From contig NZ_CP051206.1 in NCBI RefSeq assembly GCF_012516395.1, positions 3,700,001-3,764,000 on the forward strand: DNA of 64,000 nt, given 5' to 3'. The stretch comes from Dolichospermum flos-aquae CCAP 1403/13F. GTDB lineage: Bacteria > Cyanobacteriota > Cyanobacteriia > Cyanobacteriales > Nostocaceae. A model generated the notes under the pieces. The model saw only the letters and a program-made list of their open reading frames with translations. It searched no databases and was not told where the DNA came from. Positions 27,604 through 36,860 of this stretch are shown here, piece by piece; positions within the stretch are counted from its first letter, which is position 1; each line of letters begins with the position of its first letter. The position numbers and the translations under genes were made by a program.

Positions 27604-28758
27604 TTAAGATTGAAATGGCAAAACAGGGAGCTTGAAGGCAAAAATAGCGCCATTGGGAACTCTGTTTTCTGCCCATATTATACCGTTATGAGCTTCAATA
27701 ATTTGCCGAGATAAATAAAGTCCTAATCCCGAACCTTTAGCTTGGCGTTGGGAAAGCTCACCGCGATAGCGTTCGCGGAGCGTCCCGGAGGGAACTAGCG
27801 CTCCGTAGGAATCGCTATTTCCTTGGTAAAATCGTTCAAATAAGTGGGAAAACTGTTCAGGTTGGATACCTGCACCTGTATCTAAAATTTTGACAACTTG
27901 ATAGGAAGTTTGCGATTCTAAGACAATTTCGACATGATCACCGCGTCGAGAATGGTTAATAGCATTAATCAGCAAATTGCTAAAAACTCGTTGCAGTTGC
28001 AAAGCATCACCGCGCACCCAAAGAGAGCGTTTCCAATCAGAATCACCATAGTTTAATGATAGATGAATGCGACGATTTGCTGCTAATTCAATTAAGGTAG
28101 CCGTTGCTGTTTCTGCTAAGATACTTAAATCCACAGGAGCTAAATCTAGTTTTAAGCCTTCTGTATCATTGCGATAAACATCTAACAAAGTTTCTAATAA
28201 ATCAAGGGAAGTTTCATGGCTGCGTGCCATTGTTGCTAGAACTTTCTGTTGGGTTGGTAAAACTGCACCAAATTTTTCTTTTTGAAAGGCTTTAATAGTT
28301 TCAACTGCTCCTAAAAGTGGCGTTTTTAAATCGTGAGTAAGTGTGGAAGCAAAATCTTCTCTTAGTCTCACTAATTGGGCTTGGGATTCGAGTTTAGTTT
28401 GAGTGAGGGCAATGGCTTTTTGAGATTTTCGTAATCGCTGACTTAAAAATCCGGTGACTATCAAAGCTATTGCAGCAATTACTCGACTAGCAACAGTAGA
28501 AGCTCGAATTGATTCAGCTCCAGGTATCCACGCATTTAACATAGTTAGAAAAACAGCAAGAAATGTTGCGCTTATTGTTGCCATTCCCCCAAACCAAGAA
28601 TTGACTAATAAAATTGCTCCACTGTAGAGATATCCAAAAACATAATCATTGGGGGTAGAATATTCTAAAACTGCTAGAAAGATAAATATAGTGACAATTA
28701 GTAATATTTTACCAAGACGTAAGTTATTGTTTATTAATTTATTTTTTAAAGATGCCAT
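27604..28758 (-). CDS. Membrane sensor histidine kinase with repeat-derived insertion
   Basis: A 384-residue kinase. Hydrophobic segments at about 18-31, 42-57, 60-73 and 88-104 form a compact membrane sensor. Then come a coiled segment, the H-box LTHDLKTPL (about 139-147), N-box QLQRVFSNLLINAINHS, G1 ILDTGAGIQ and G2 KGSGLGLYLSRQII. Between G1 and G2, after FERFYQGNS, lies an extra stretch of about 20 residues (DSYGALVPSGTLRERYRGEL) encoded by a dispersed palindromic repeat, in the ATP-lid region. The stop is 10 bases from the regulator's start. Since kdpE and a KdpD kinase domain are missing from the adjacent kdp operon, this pair could serve kdp, but that is speculation. Confidence 0.88.
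   Translation of the reverse strand: MASLKNKLINNNLRLGKILLIVTIFIFLAVLEYSTPNDYVFGYLYSGAILLVNSWFGGMATISATFLAVFLTMLNAWIPGAESIRASTVASRVIAAIALIVTGFLSQRLRKSQKAIALTQTKLESQAQLVRLREDFASTLTHDLKTPLLGAVETIKAFQKEKFGAVLPTQQKVLATMARSHETSLDLLETLLDVYRNDTEGLKLDLAPVDLSILAETATATLIELAANRRIHLSLNYGDSDWKRSLWVRGDALQLQRVFSNLLINAINHSRRGDHVEIVLESQTSYQVVKILDTGAGIQPEQFSHLFERFYQGNSDSYGALVPSGTLRERYRGELSQRQAKGSGLGLYLSRQIIEAHNGIIWAENRVPNGAIFAFKLPVLPFQS
27754..27819. repeat. Dispersed palindromic repeat inside the kinase gene
   Basis: This unit contains GCGATAGCGTTCGCGGAGCG, then TCCCGGAGGGA, and TAGCGCTCCGTAGGAATCGCTA, with several self-complementary arms (TAGCG/CGCTA, TCCCGGAGGGA). A related unit, CGATTCCTACGGAGCGCTTCGCTATCGC, is intergenic at 54590-54616. 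Confidence 0.8.
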
Positions 28759-28810
28759 TTACTAACTTACCTTTTCTCAACTTATACAACTATAACAATT
28801 ATCAAGGCTC

Positions 28811-28842
28811 AGATCCCTGACTTCTTAAAGAAGTCAGATATC
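28811..28842. repeat. Hairpin family member (AGATCCCTGACTTCTT)
   Basis: AGATCCCTGACTTCTTAAAG AAGTCAGATATCT is an imperfect stem of the same family as 14531, 39261 and 42723. It lies upstream of the minus-strand kinase gene and so is not its terminator. Confidence 0.6.
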
Positions 28843-29079
28843 TTGTTTACTAGCGTTTAGATTTCCTCTAAACTTTACTAAACACTGATATATATCTTTA
28901 GGTAGACACATAAATAGAAAAATAAACGATTTTTATATCCTTGTACTCCTTGTTTTTATTGCCACAATAATTGATGATATAAATTAATCATCTCAAGATT
29001 ACTATCTAAATCAGGATTTTTAGGATGAAATAATTAACAGAAATGATACTGAAAGTAAGCATTTAGCCGTCAGCTATTA

Positions 29080-29248
29080 GAGGATGTTTGAAAAGTGGTA
29101 TTCCGTAATTTTCATCACATTGCTACCCCCCTTTCCCCTTGTAAAGGGGGGAAACAATAAAAATCCAGTTCCCTCCCCTTTACAAGGGGAGGGTTAGGGT
29201 GGGGTAAAAAATATTTAATACATCAACCATAACTTTTCAAACACCCTC
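29080..29248. mobile_element. MITE copy C, IS5-type ends with TTA target duplication
   Basis: The ends are GAGGATGTTTGAAAAGT and the complement of ACTTTTCAAACACCCTC, flanked by TTA on both sides (29077-29079, 29249-29251). The interior differs from copies A and B but is likewise made of C-run/G-run hairpins. It lies about 150 bp before kdpA, in the divergent control region. Confidence 0.88.
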
Positions 29249-29394
29249 TTAGGAAGAATTGAATTGATAAGCATTCTGAATATTAATTACTGATGTCAGC
29301 CTCCCCCCACTTGAAAACCCGTAAAATCTGTTTTTAGCTGACTGCTTAATACTGAAAAGCCATAACAACTTTCTTTGAGGAGATTTTATAATTC

Positions 29395-31089
29395 ATGTTA
29401 CAAGGTTGGATACAAATTGCATTGACATTAATTCTTGTCATTGCCACCACTCCTTTATTAGGGAGATATATCGCTTGCGTTTTTCTAGGAGAAAGCACAC
29501 TGCTTGACTCTGTGTTAAATCCCATAGAAAGAATAATTTTTGTCTTAATTGGAGTTCGTCCTCAAGATGAAATGACAGGTTGGCAATATGCCAAAGCTGT
29601 ACTTTACAGTAATATCGTTATGGGGATTTTGGTATTTACTATTTTGATGACTCAAGCATGGCTACCATTCAATCCGACAGGGTTAGGTACACCAACTTGG
29701 GATACAGCATTACACACGACTTTTTCTTTTCTTACTAATACAGATCAACAACATTATTCTGGAGAAACAACCTTCAGTTATGCCAGTCAAACATTCGCTT
29801 TGAGTTTTTTGATGTTCGTTTCATCAGCGACCGGTTTGTCGGTGGGAATTGCCTTTATTCGGGGCTTAACTGGCAGAACATTGGGTAACTTTTATATTGA
29901 CATCACCAAGTCAATTACGCGGATTTTGTTGCCCATGTCAATCATTATGGGATTGTTATTGATCATGGCTGGTGTGCCTGAAACCCTTGCCGGAGTGGCA
30001 ACAGCGACAACATTAGAAGGTGCTACTCAAGCGATCGCTCGCGGACCAGTTGCCCACATGGAAGCGATTAAACAAATTGGTGAGAACGGTGGTGGTTTTT
30101 TTGCTACTAACTCAGCACATCCCTTTGAAAATCCCAGTGGTTTTTCTAACTTATTGCAAACCTGGGGCATGATTTCTATCCCCACAGCACTAATTTACAC
30201 CTATAGCGTATTTGCTAACAATCTCAAACAAGCATGGTTAGCATTTTGGATGGTTTTTACTATCTTTACCATCTTGTTGATTGTAACTACAATTGGTGAG
30301 TATCAAGGAAATCCCTTAGTTAATTCTCTTTTAGGATCACAACAACCCAATTTAGAAGGAAAAGAAGTAAGATTTGGTTGGGCGCAAAGTTCATTATTTG
30401 CAACTATTACCACCGGGACAATGTGTGGTGCTGTTAACGCACTTCTCGACTCATTTATGCCCCCAGGTGGATTTGTATTTCTCTTTAATTTATTCTTGCA
30501 AATAGTTTGGGGAGGTCAAGGAACTGGGACAGCATATTTATTTATCTACTATATTTTAGCAGTGTTTTTAACTGGCTTAATGGTAGGACGGACTCCAGAA
30601 TTTTTAGGTCGCAAAATCGAGAAAAAAGAAATCGTTCTGTCCAGCGTTGTTTTATTAGTTCACCCCTTCGCCATTCTCATCCCTTGGGCAATAGTTTTTG
30701 CTTTTCCCGATGCACTTTCAGGTATTAGTAACCCAGGCTTTCATGGCGTTTCTCAAGTAGTTTATGAATATGCTTCCGCAGCCGCAAATAACGGTTCTGG
30801 CTTTGAAGGACTAGCTGATAGTCAACCAGCAGCAACAGGACTTTGGTGGAATCTCAGTGCTAGTTTCAGTATTCTCGCAGGACGTTATATTCCCATTATT
30901 GCCTTGTTGCTATTAGCAGATAGTATGTCCAACAAACAACCAGTTCCTATGACTGCCGGTACTCTCAGAACCGACACTGGTTTATTCACTGGAGTTACAG
31001 GAGGAGTAATTTTAATTCTTGGGGCGCTGACTTTCTTTCCTGTATTAGTTTTAGGTCCAATTGCAGAATGGTTTTTAATTTCCAAATAA
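29395..31089 (+). CDS. kdpA: Potassium-transporting ATPase, K+-binding subunit A
   Basis: KdpA is the channel-like membrane subunit of the high-affinity potassium pump KdpFABC. The 564-residue protein has about ten transmembrane helices. Selectivity-filter-type loops are visible: [37 protein letters not shown] (about 226-249), [19 protein letters not shown] and [10 protein letters not shown] (about 463-472). The start ATG follows GAGGAG by about 14 bases. It is the first gene of kdpA-B-G-C-D, all in one direction, with a 99-base gap to kdpB. Confidence 0.97.
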   Translation: MLQGWIQIALTLILVIATTPLLGRYIACVFLGESTLLDSVLNPIERIIFVLIGVRPQDEMTGWQYAKAVLYSNIVMGILVFTILMTQAWLPFNPTGLGTPTWDTALHTTFSFLTNTDQQHYSGETTFSYASQTFALSFLMFVSSATGLSVGIAFIRGLTGRTLGNFYIDITKSITRILLPMSIIMGLLLIMAGVPETLAGVATATTLEGATQAIARGPVAHMEAIKQIGENGGGFFATNSAHPFENPSGFSNLLQTWGMISIPTALIYTYSVFANNLKQAWLAFWMVFTIFTILLIVTTIGEYQGNPLVNSLLGSQQPNLEGKEVRFGWAQSSLFATITTGTMCGAVNALLDSFMPPGGFVFLFNLFLQIVWGGQGTGTAYLFIYYILAVFLTGLMVGRTPEFLGRKIEKKEIVLSSVVLLVHPFAILIPWAIVFAFPDALSGISNPGFHGVSQVVYEYASAAANNGSGFEGLADSQPAATGLWWNLSASFSILAGRYIPIIALLLLADSMSNKQPVPMTAGTLRTDTGLFTGVTGGVILILGALTFFPVLVLGPIAEWFLISK

Positions 31090-31187
31090 ACTTATGACTT
31101 ACACAAAATATGTTTCAATCTTTTATTCCTCTGCGTCCTCTGTGCCTCTGTGGTTCGTCCCTGACATTTTTGAATAACTAAACATCC

Positions 31188-33254
31188 ATGAAAACTACAA
31201 AAACTCGACAAGAACGAAAACATACTCCCAAAGTTAAAAATACTGGAATCTATACTAGAGCATTTAAACAAGCATTTGTCAAATTAGACCCACGCAATAT
31301 GCTAAAAAATCCAGTTATGTTTTTAGTGTGGGTGGGGACGATTGTTACAGCTTTAGTAACTATTGAACCAAATCTTTTTGGGATTACTCCTGATAATAAT
31401 CCGCGACTTTTTAACGGTCTAATTACCATAATTCTGTTCTTGACTCTTATTTTTGCAAATTTCGCCGAAGCGGTAGCAGAAGGACGAGGAAAAGCGCAAG
31501 CTGACTCATTACGGGCGACAAAATCCGATGTTGTAGCCCGAAAACTTCTCCCTGACGGTTCTATTCAAGAAGTTAATTCTGCTACTTTGCGTCGTGGTGA
31601 TCAAATTAAAGTTATCGCTGGTGATGTTATCCCCGCAGACGGAGAAGTAATTGCTGGTGTGGCTTCTGTAGATGAATCTGCTATTACTGGAGAATCTGCG
31701 CCAGTTTTAAAACAACCAGGAACTGATATTGCTAGTTCTGTAACGGGAGGAACGCGCATTAATTCTGATGAACTAACTATTAGGGTAACATCAGATCCAG
31801 GTCAAGGTTTTATTGATAGAATGATTGCTTTAGTAGAAGGGGCTTCTCGCACTAAAACCCCCAATGAAATTGCCTTAACTGTACTTTTGGCAGTGCTAAC
31901 TCAAGTTTTTTTAGTGGTAATTGTCACGCTACCAACAGTGTCAGTTTATGTTAAATCACCTGTGAGTATTGCGGTATTAATTGCCTTATTAGTGGCGTTA
32001 ATTCCTACTACAATTGGCGGATTATTGAGTGCAATTGGCATTGCCGGGATGGATAGAGTGGCTCAATTTAATGTCATAGCCACATCTGGAAGGGCTGTAG
32101 AAGCCTGTGGAGATATTAACACTTTGGTTTTAGACAAAACGGGAACAATTACATTAGGAAACCGCATGGCGGAAGAATTTATTCCTGTTAAAGGTCATTC
32201 TCTCAATGAAGTTGCCCAAATTTCCTTGGCATCCAGTATTTTTGATGAAACTCCCGAAGGAAAATCAATTGTTAAATTAGCCGAATCATTAGGAGCAAAA
32301 TTGAGTTTTAATCCCACAACTGCGGCAGGAATTGAATTTTCAGCAAAAACGCGTATGAGTGGCATTGATTTACCGAATGGCGTAGAAATTCGCAAAGGGG
32401 CTGTAGATGCAATTAAAGGATTTGTGCGTTCTCGAAATGGACAATTAACCGCAGAACTTAATACGGCTTATGAGCGAGTTTCTAAATTAGGGGGAACACC
32501 ATTAGCAGTTTGTAAAAATGATGATATTTATGGTGTAATTTATCTTAAAGATATTATTAAACCGGGGATTAAAGAACGATTTGATCAAATGCGAAGAATG
32601 GGAATTAAAACTGTGATGCTGACAGGAGATAACCGTCTCACTGCTTCTGTAATTGCCGAAGAAGCTGGTGTAGATGACTTTATTGCTGAAGCAACTCCAG
32701 AGGACAAAATTGAAGTAATTCGCAGCGAACAAGCACAAGGAAAATTAGTCGCTATGACTGGAGATGGTACTAATGATGCCCCAGCTTTAGCACAAGCGAA
32801 TGTTGGTGTAGCAATGAATTCTGGTACACAAGCTGCAAAGGAAGCTGCTAATATGGTAGATCTGGATTCTGACCCGACAAAATTAATTGATATTGTCACT
32901 ATTGGTAAACAATTACTAATTACCCGTGGGGCTTTAACAACTTTTTCTCTGGCTAATGATGTCGCTAAATACTTCGCAATCATTCCAGCAATTTTCCCTG
33001 GGATTGGGGTAAATGGTTTAAATATTATGGGTTTGGCAAGTACCCAATCAGCAGTTTTATCAGCTTTGATTTACAACGCTTTGATTATTCCGGCATTGAT
33101 TCCTTTAGCATTAACTGGGGTGAAATTTCGTCCTCTCACTGCTAACCAACTTTTGCAACGGAACATCTTTATTTACGGATTAGGTGGCGTGATTGCTCCT
33201 TTTATTGCTATCAAAATTATTGACGTTTTCATTGTATCTATAGGATTAGCTTAA
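31188..33254 (+). CDS. kdpB: Potassium-transporting ATPase, P-type ATP-binding subunit B
   Basis: KdpB hydrolyses ATP to drive potassium uptake through KdpA. The 688-residue P-type ATPase has the actuator motif [12 protein letters not shown] (about 165-176), phosphorylation site [13 protein letters not shown] (about 311-323), nucleotide-binding domain, and hinge [10 protein letters not shown] and [17 protein letters not shown]. The N-terminal 30 residues are basic and cytosolic. kdpG starts three bases after the stop, so the two are co-transcribed. Confidence 0.97.
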   Translation: MKTTKTRQERKHTPKVKNTGIYTRAFKQAFVKLDPRNMLKNPVMFLVWVGTIVTALVTIEPNLFGITPDNNPRLFNGLITIILFLTLIFANFAEAVAEGRGKAQADSLRATKSDVVARKLLPDGSIQEVNSATLRRGDQIKVIAGDVIPADGEVIAGVASVDESAITGESAPVLKQPGTDIASSVTGGTRINSDELTIRVTSDPGQGFIDRMIALVEGASRTKTPNEIALTVLLAVLTQVFLVVIVTLPTVSVYVKSPVSIAVLIALLVALIPTTIGGLLSAIGIAGMDRVAQFNVIATSGRAVEACGDINTLVLDKTGTITLGNRMAEEFIPVKGHSLNEVAQISLASSIFDETPEGKSIVKLAESLGAKLSFNPTTAAGIEFSAKTRMSGIDLPNGVEIRKGAVDAIKGFVRSRNGQLTAELNTAYERVSKLGGTPLAVCKNDDIYGVIYLKDIIKPGIKERFDQMRRMGIKTVMLTGDNRLTASVIAEEAGVDDFIAEATPEDKIEVIRSEQAQGKLVAMTGDGTNDAPALAQANVGVAMNSGTQAAKEAANMVDLDSDPTKLIDIVTIGKQLLITRGALTTFSLANDVAKYFAIIPAIFPGIGVNGLNIMGLASTQSAVLSALIYNALIIPALIPLALTGVKFRPLTANQLLQRNIFIYGLGGVIAPFIAIKIIDVFIVSIGLA

Positions 33255-33257
33255 TCA

Positions 33258-33461
33258 ATGACAATTTCTAAAGGTCATCGTGTTCCTCTGGGTCTGTTTT
33301 TACTACTTTGCTTGAATTTATTATTAGCACCAGCAGTTCAAGCAGCGACTTCGGTAGCAGAATCGCGTTTTTCGGCTTATACGATTACTTTGTTGGGGCT
33401 TGTTACTCTGTGTCTTTGTGTTTATTTGTTTGTGGTGATTTTTCAGCCTGAGAGGTTTTAA
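33258..33461 (+). CDS. kdpG: Small membrane subunit KdpG/KdpF-like
   Basis: A 67-residue protein between kdpB and kdpC, in the position of kdpG in Anabaena kdp operons. It has an N-terminal hydrophobic stretch (about residues 11-29), resembling a signal or first helix and ending QAATSVAES. The second helix, TITLLGLVTLCLCVYLFVVIFQPERF, resembles the short KdpF peptide that stabilises the complex. It may therefore be an extended KdpF. The symbol rests on position and this weak similarity. A dispersed repeat lies between it and kdpC. Confidence 0.75.
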   Translation: MTISKGHRVPLGLFLLLCLNLLLAPAVQAATSVAESRFSAYTITLLGLVTLCLCVYLFVVIFQPERF

Positions 33462-33490
33462 TATGAACCATATTTTTTATTTCGCGCAGA

Positions 33491-33515
33491 GACGCTAAGG
33501 AGCAAAGGCGCAAAG
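33491..33515. repeat. Dispersed 25-bp repeat between kdpG and kdpC
   Basis: Identical over 25 bp to 22249-22273 (GACGCTAAGGAGCAAAGG...). It is part of the roughly 100-base gap inside an otherwise compact operon. Confidence 0.7.
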
Positions 33516-33561
33516 GAAGAAATATATTTTGTTGTGGTTTTTAAATTAGGGAGGTTTTAAT

Positions 33562-34173
33562 ATGAGTCAGAGACATCAAGTTAGTAAGGCGATTCGTTCG
33601 ACTTTGGTTTTGTGGGTGATAACGGCTTTTATTTATCCGTTATTTATGTTGATTTCGGGACAAGTTGTTTTTTCTGATCAGGCTAATGGTAGTTTAATTA
33701 AAAATTCTCAAGGTGTGATTATTGGTTCAGCTTTAATTGGTCAACCTTTTGCCAGTGAAAAGTATTTTTGGGGTCGTCCTAGCACTACTAATTACAGCAC
33801 AGCAGACCCTAAAAAGGATGAAGTTGGTGTTTTGAAGACGGGGGTATCTGGTGCTAGTAATTTAGCTCCCAGTAATCCAGCATTACTAGAACGTATTAAT
33901 GGGAATGAAGGTGAAATTCAGCGACTTAAAAAAGCGGGTATCCAACCTACTGCGGATTTAGTTTATACTTCTGGTTCGAGTCTTGATCCTCACATTACTC
34001 CTGAAAGTGCTAAGGTACAAATTGCCAGAGTAGCAAAAGCGCGAGGAGTTGAACCAAAGCAGTTGGAAACTTTAATTTCTCAAAACACTGATGGTCGTTT
34101 CTTGGGTATTTTTGGTGAACCGGGAGTAAATGTTTTAAAACTAAATCTAGCAGTGGATAAAATTAGTAAATAA
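33562..34173 (+). CDS. kdpC: Potassium-transporting ATPase, subunit C
   Basis: KdpC is the periplasm-facing chaperone subunit of the Kdp pump. The 203-residue protein has one N-terminal membrane helix (LVLWVITAFIYPLFMLISGQVVF, about 15-37) and then the typical soluble domain: ANGSLI, GSALIGQPF, YFWGRPSTTNYST, SGASNLAPSNP, YTSGSSLDPHITPESAKVQIARVAKARG and a final NVLKLNLAVD. GGGAGG precedes the ATG. kdpD follows eight bases after its stop. Confidence 0.96.
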   Translation: MSQRHQVSKAIRSTLVLWVITAFIYPLFMLISGQVVFSDQANGSLIKNSQGVIIGSALIGQPFASEKYFWGRPSTTNYSTADPKKDEVGVLKTGVSGASNLAPSNPALLERINGNEGEIQRLKKAGIQPTADLVYTSGSSLDPHITPESAKVQIARVAKARGVEPKQLETLISQNTDGRFLGIFGEPGVNVLKLNLAVDKISK

Positions 34174-34181
34174 GTAGGAAT

Positions 34182-35309
34182 TTGTTCATGTTTTACCCTA
34201 ATACCCCTTCTCCTGACAGTTCTTATATTCGTCCTGCTCGACGGGGAAAGCATAAAATTTTCATTGGTATGGCTCCCGGTGTGGGGAAAACTTATAGAAT
34301 GCTAGAGGAAGCACATCAACTCAAACAAGATGGTATTGATGTTGTTATTGGCGTTTTAGAAACTCATGGACGCAAGGACACGGCTGCAAAAGCCATAGGA
34401 TTGGAGATAATTCCTAAAAAAGCCAGTATTCACAAGAATATCAATCTTCAAGAAATGGACACGGAGACAATTTTAGAACGCTCTCCCCAACTGGTTTTAG
34501 TTGATGAATTAGCGCATACAAATATCCCCGGTTCAGCTAGAGAAAAACGCTATCAAGATGTAGAATTAATTTTAGCAGAAGGTATAGATGTTTACTCTAC
34601 TGTCAACATTCAACATCTAGAAAGTTTGAATGATTTGGTAGCTAGAATTACGGGTGTTGTGGTGAGAGAACGTATCCCTGATCTTCTCTTAGATGAAGCT
34701 GATGCTGTTGTTGTGATTGATGTGACTCCAGAAACTTTAGAAGAACGTTTACGGGAAGGTAAAATCTATACTCCTGATAAAATTGAGCAATCTTTAGAAA
34801 ACTTTTTTCAACGTCGAAATCTGATTGCTTTGCGAGAATTAGCATTAAGAGAAGTCGCAGATACGGTTGAAGAAGAAGCAAATACTTCCATTTCTGCTGG
34901 GCAAATTTGTAATGTCCACGAACGAGTTTTAGTATGTGTATCTACTTATCCCAATTCGATTCAATTATTACGGCGTGGGGCGCGACTTGCTAATTATATG
35001 AATGCCAAACTTTATACTCTATTTATTGCAGATCCTGAACGTTTTCTCAGTAAGGAAGAAAGTTTACACATTGATACTTGTGAAAAACTATGTCTTGAAT
35101 TCGCTGGTGAATTTCTCCATATTAAAAATCACAATGTTTCTCAAACAATTGCCCAAATTGCCGCAACTTATCATATCACTCAGATAGTTATTGGTGAAAG
35201 TCAGCAACCTCGATGGAAAAGATTTTTCAAACGCTCTTTTACACAACGCTTGCTGGAGTTAATCAGAAATCAAAACATAGATTTACATATTATCGCTACA
35301 GAGAAATAA
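34182..35309 (+). CDS. kdpD: Short KdpD: N-terminal sensor domain without kinase
   Basis: A 375-residue protein equal to only the cytoplasmic N-terminal part of the usual 900-residue KdpD sensor kinase. It has the KdpD domain with Walker-A-like GMAPGVGKTYRMLEEA (about 30-45) and Walker-B-like LVLVDELAHTNIPGSAREKRYQDVE (about 104-128), then a universal-stress-type domain (about 250-375) ending QRLLELIRNQNIDLHIIATEK. No membrane helices, H-box or ATPase domain are present, and no kdpE follows. Such short KdpD proteins are known from Anabaena, so this is a lineage trait and not a local truncation. Who transmits its signal is open. Confidence 0.93.
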   Translation: MFMFYPNTPSPDSSYIRPARRGKHKIFIGMAPGVGKTYRMLEEAHQLKQDGIDVVIGVLETHGRKDTAAKAIGLEIIPKKASIHKNINLQEMDTETILERSPQLVLVDELAHTNIPGSAREKRYQDVELILAEGIDVYSTVNIQHLESLNDLVARITGVVVRERIPDLLLDEADAVVVIDVTPETLEERLREGKIYTPDKIEQSLENFFQRRNLIALRELALREVADTVEEEANTSISAGQICNVHERVLVCVSTYPNSIQLLRRGARLANYMNAKLYTLFIADPERFLSKEESLHIDTCEKLCLEFAGEFLHIKNHNVSQTIAQIAATYHITQIVIGESQQPRWKRFFKRSFTQRLLELIRNQNIDLHIIATEK

Positions 35310-35628
35310 ATTTTAATATTTTTTAATCTATCTTCGATGAGATGCAATTTTTTTCTTTTTCGTCTAGCATAAATATCGAACATTAACTTAAATATCTATT
35401 CTCGCCAGTTACCCAAATTCTTTGTAGCCAAGCCGCGCTCGTTTCCCACTTACCGGGTATTCTTATGAAGTGTAAAATTTAATTACAAAACTATGCCATA
35501 AAAGGCTTTGACTCTTGACCCCTGTTGTATGATTGTTAGTAAATGTTAAGGATGCTTTTACCAAATATTAACCTAAAAAGCCGAATATACTCATTATCAT
35601 TAGTTAGCAAGCTAACATCGAGGTATAT
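35310..35628. other. Intergenic region between kdpD and the stress-protein gene
   Basis: 319 bases, AT-rich. No gene, clear terminator or recognised repeat. AGCTAACATCGAGG just before 35629 may contain the ribosome-binding site. Confidence 0.35.
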
Positions 35629-36159
35629 ATGTTTAACAGAATTTTAGTCGCAGTAGATCGCTCAGAAATGAGCGTAAAAGTTTTTGAACAAGCTTTATCT
35701 TTAGCCAAGATCACATCTGCAAATTTAATGTTACTGCACGTTTTATCACAAGAAGAAGAAGGCAGTCCAGAGGCGCTGGTTTTCCCCAATATTGACTACT
35801 ATCCCGGTTGGAATGAGCAAAGTTTTCAATTATACCAAGAGCATTGGGAAAAATTTAAAAATGAAGGCTTGCAAATGTTACAGTCATGGAGCGACCAAGC
35901 TAATAAATCTGGTGTTAATACGGAATTTACGCAAAATACTGGTAATCCAGGACGAATGATTTGTGAATTAGCCATTGACTGGAATGCTGACTTAATTATA
36001 ATGGGACGACGGGGACGTTCTGGAATAGCGGAATTTTTCCTTGGTAGTGTGAGTAATTATGTTTTACATCATGCACCCTGTTCAGTGCAGATTGTTCATC
36101 CTCCTGTTGCTTCTAAAGCGGTAAATGTTACTTCAGCAGCTACTACATTTAGTAACTAA
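35629..36159 (+). CDS. Universal stress protein (UspA family)
   Basis: A 176-residue cytosolic Usp-fold protein, starting MFNRILVAVDRSEMSVKVFEQAL. The ATP-binding pattern is intact in GRRGRSGIAEFFLGSVSNYVLHHAPCSVQIV (about 126-156; G-x2-G-x9-GS). An insertion of about 25 residues after the first strand-helix pair (EGSPEALVFPNIDYYPGWNEQSFQLYQ) is common in cyanobacterial members. It is close to kdpD, which itself has a Usp-like domain. A separate promoter is likely given the 319-base gap. Confidence 0.92.
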   Translation: MFNRILVAVDRSEMSVKVFEQALSLAKITSANLMLLHVLSQEEEGSPEALVFPNIDYYPGWNEQSFQLYQEHWEKFKNEGLQMLQSWSDQANKSGVNTEFTQNTGNPGRMICELAIDWNADLIIMGRRGRSGIAEFFLGSVSNYVLHHAPCSVQIVHPPVASKAVNVTSAATTFSN

Positions 36160-36246
36160 TTCTCAATAAAGCTGCATAGAATCACATTTCAAGATTTATT
36201 AACCGCAGATAAACGCAGATAAACACAGATAAAGAGGGATGAATAT

Positions 36247-36315
36247 TTGTCGGGTGCGTCAGATATCAACAATCTGTTTATTTGCAGGATTTATGCCTTC
36301 TGACGCACCCGACAA
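36247..36315. repeat. 69-bp perfect-armed inverted repeat upstream of hoxE
   Basis: The arms TTGTCGGGTGCGTCAGA (36247-36263) and TCTGACGCACCCGACAA (36299-36315) are perfectly complementary over 17 bp, with a 35-base AT-rich loop. It lies about 24 bases before the hoxE start, inside the expected promoter/leader. Copies of the AAACGCAGAT repeat lie next to it at 36202-36230. Confidence 0.85.
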
Positions 36316-36338
36316 CAGATTTTTAGTGTGACACTTGC

Positions 36339-36860
36339 GTGAAAAATATGAAAACATCAGTTCCACATTCTTCAACTCATCCAAGTGGAGACAAGCGTTT
36401 AAAGATTTTAGACGCAACTATTAAGCGTCATCAGTATCAACAAGATGCACTCATTGAAATTCTGCATCGGGCTTCTGAACTATTTGGTTATTTAGAACTG
36501 GATTTATTGCTTTACATTTCCCATAGTCTCAAGTTACCACCGAGTCGGGTTTATGGGGTAGCTACCTTCTATCATTTGTTTTCCCTAGCACCGAAAGGGG
36601 TTCATAATTGTGTGGTTTGTACGGGTACAGCTTGTTATGTTAAAGGCTCAACGGCGATCTTAACAAATGTGGAACAGTTTACGCAAATTCACGCAGGAGA
36701 AACTACTGCAAATGGTCAAATTTCTTTGATGACGGCTAGATGTTTGGGGGCTTGTGGAATTGCCCCTGCGGTAGTGTTTGATGGTGCTATTTTAGGTAAT
36801 CAAACTCCAGAATCGGTTTGCGAAAAAGTGGGAGAATGGTGGCAAAATGGAACTAAATGA
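36339..36860 (+). CDS. hoxE: Bidirectional [NiFe]-hydrogenase diaphorase subunit HoxE
   Basis: HoxE is the NuoE-like electron-transfer subunit of the cytoplasmic bidirectional hydrogenase HoxEFUYH. The 173-residue protein has the thioredoxin-like 2Fe-2S fold. Cysteines are in [11 protein letters not shown] (about 94-104) and [15 protein letters not shown] (about 135-149), and [11 protein letters not shown] is conserved upstream. The start is GTG 36339 or, more likely, ATG 36348. Its end overlaps hoxF by 14 bases, so translation is coupled. Confidence 0.95.
   Translation: MKNMKTSVPHSSTHPSGDKRLKILDATIKRHQYQQDALIEILHRASELFGYLELDLLLYISHSLKLPPSRVYGVATFYHLFSLAPKGVHNCVVCTGTACYVKGSTAILTNVEQFTQIHAGETTANGQISLMTARCLGACGIAPAVVFDGAILGNQTPESVCEKVGEWWQNGTK

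Noticed and set aside
27594-27653. Longer N-terminus of the response regulator
   Set aside because: It would overlap the kinase gene; the receiver domain begins right after MSSTPIKILLVEDD.
29395-35309. Short KdpD as a frameshifted pseudogene
   Set aside because: The gene ends cleanly after the Usp-like domain, no kinase remnant is found downstream, and short KdpD proteins are known in Anabaena.
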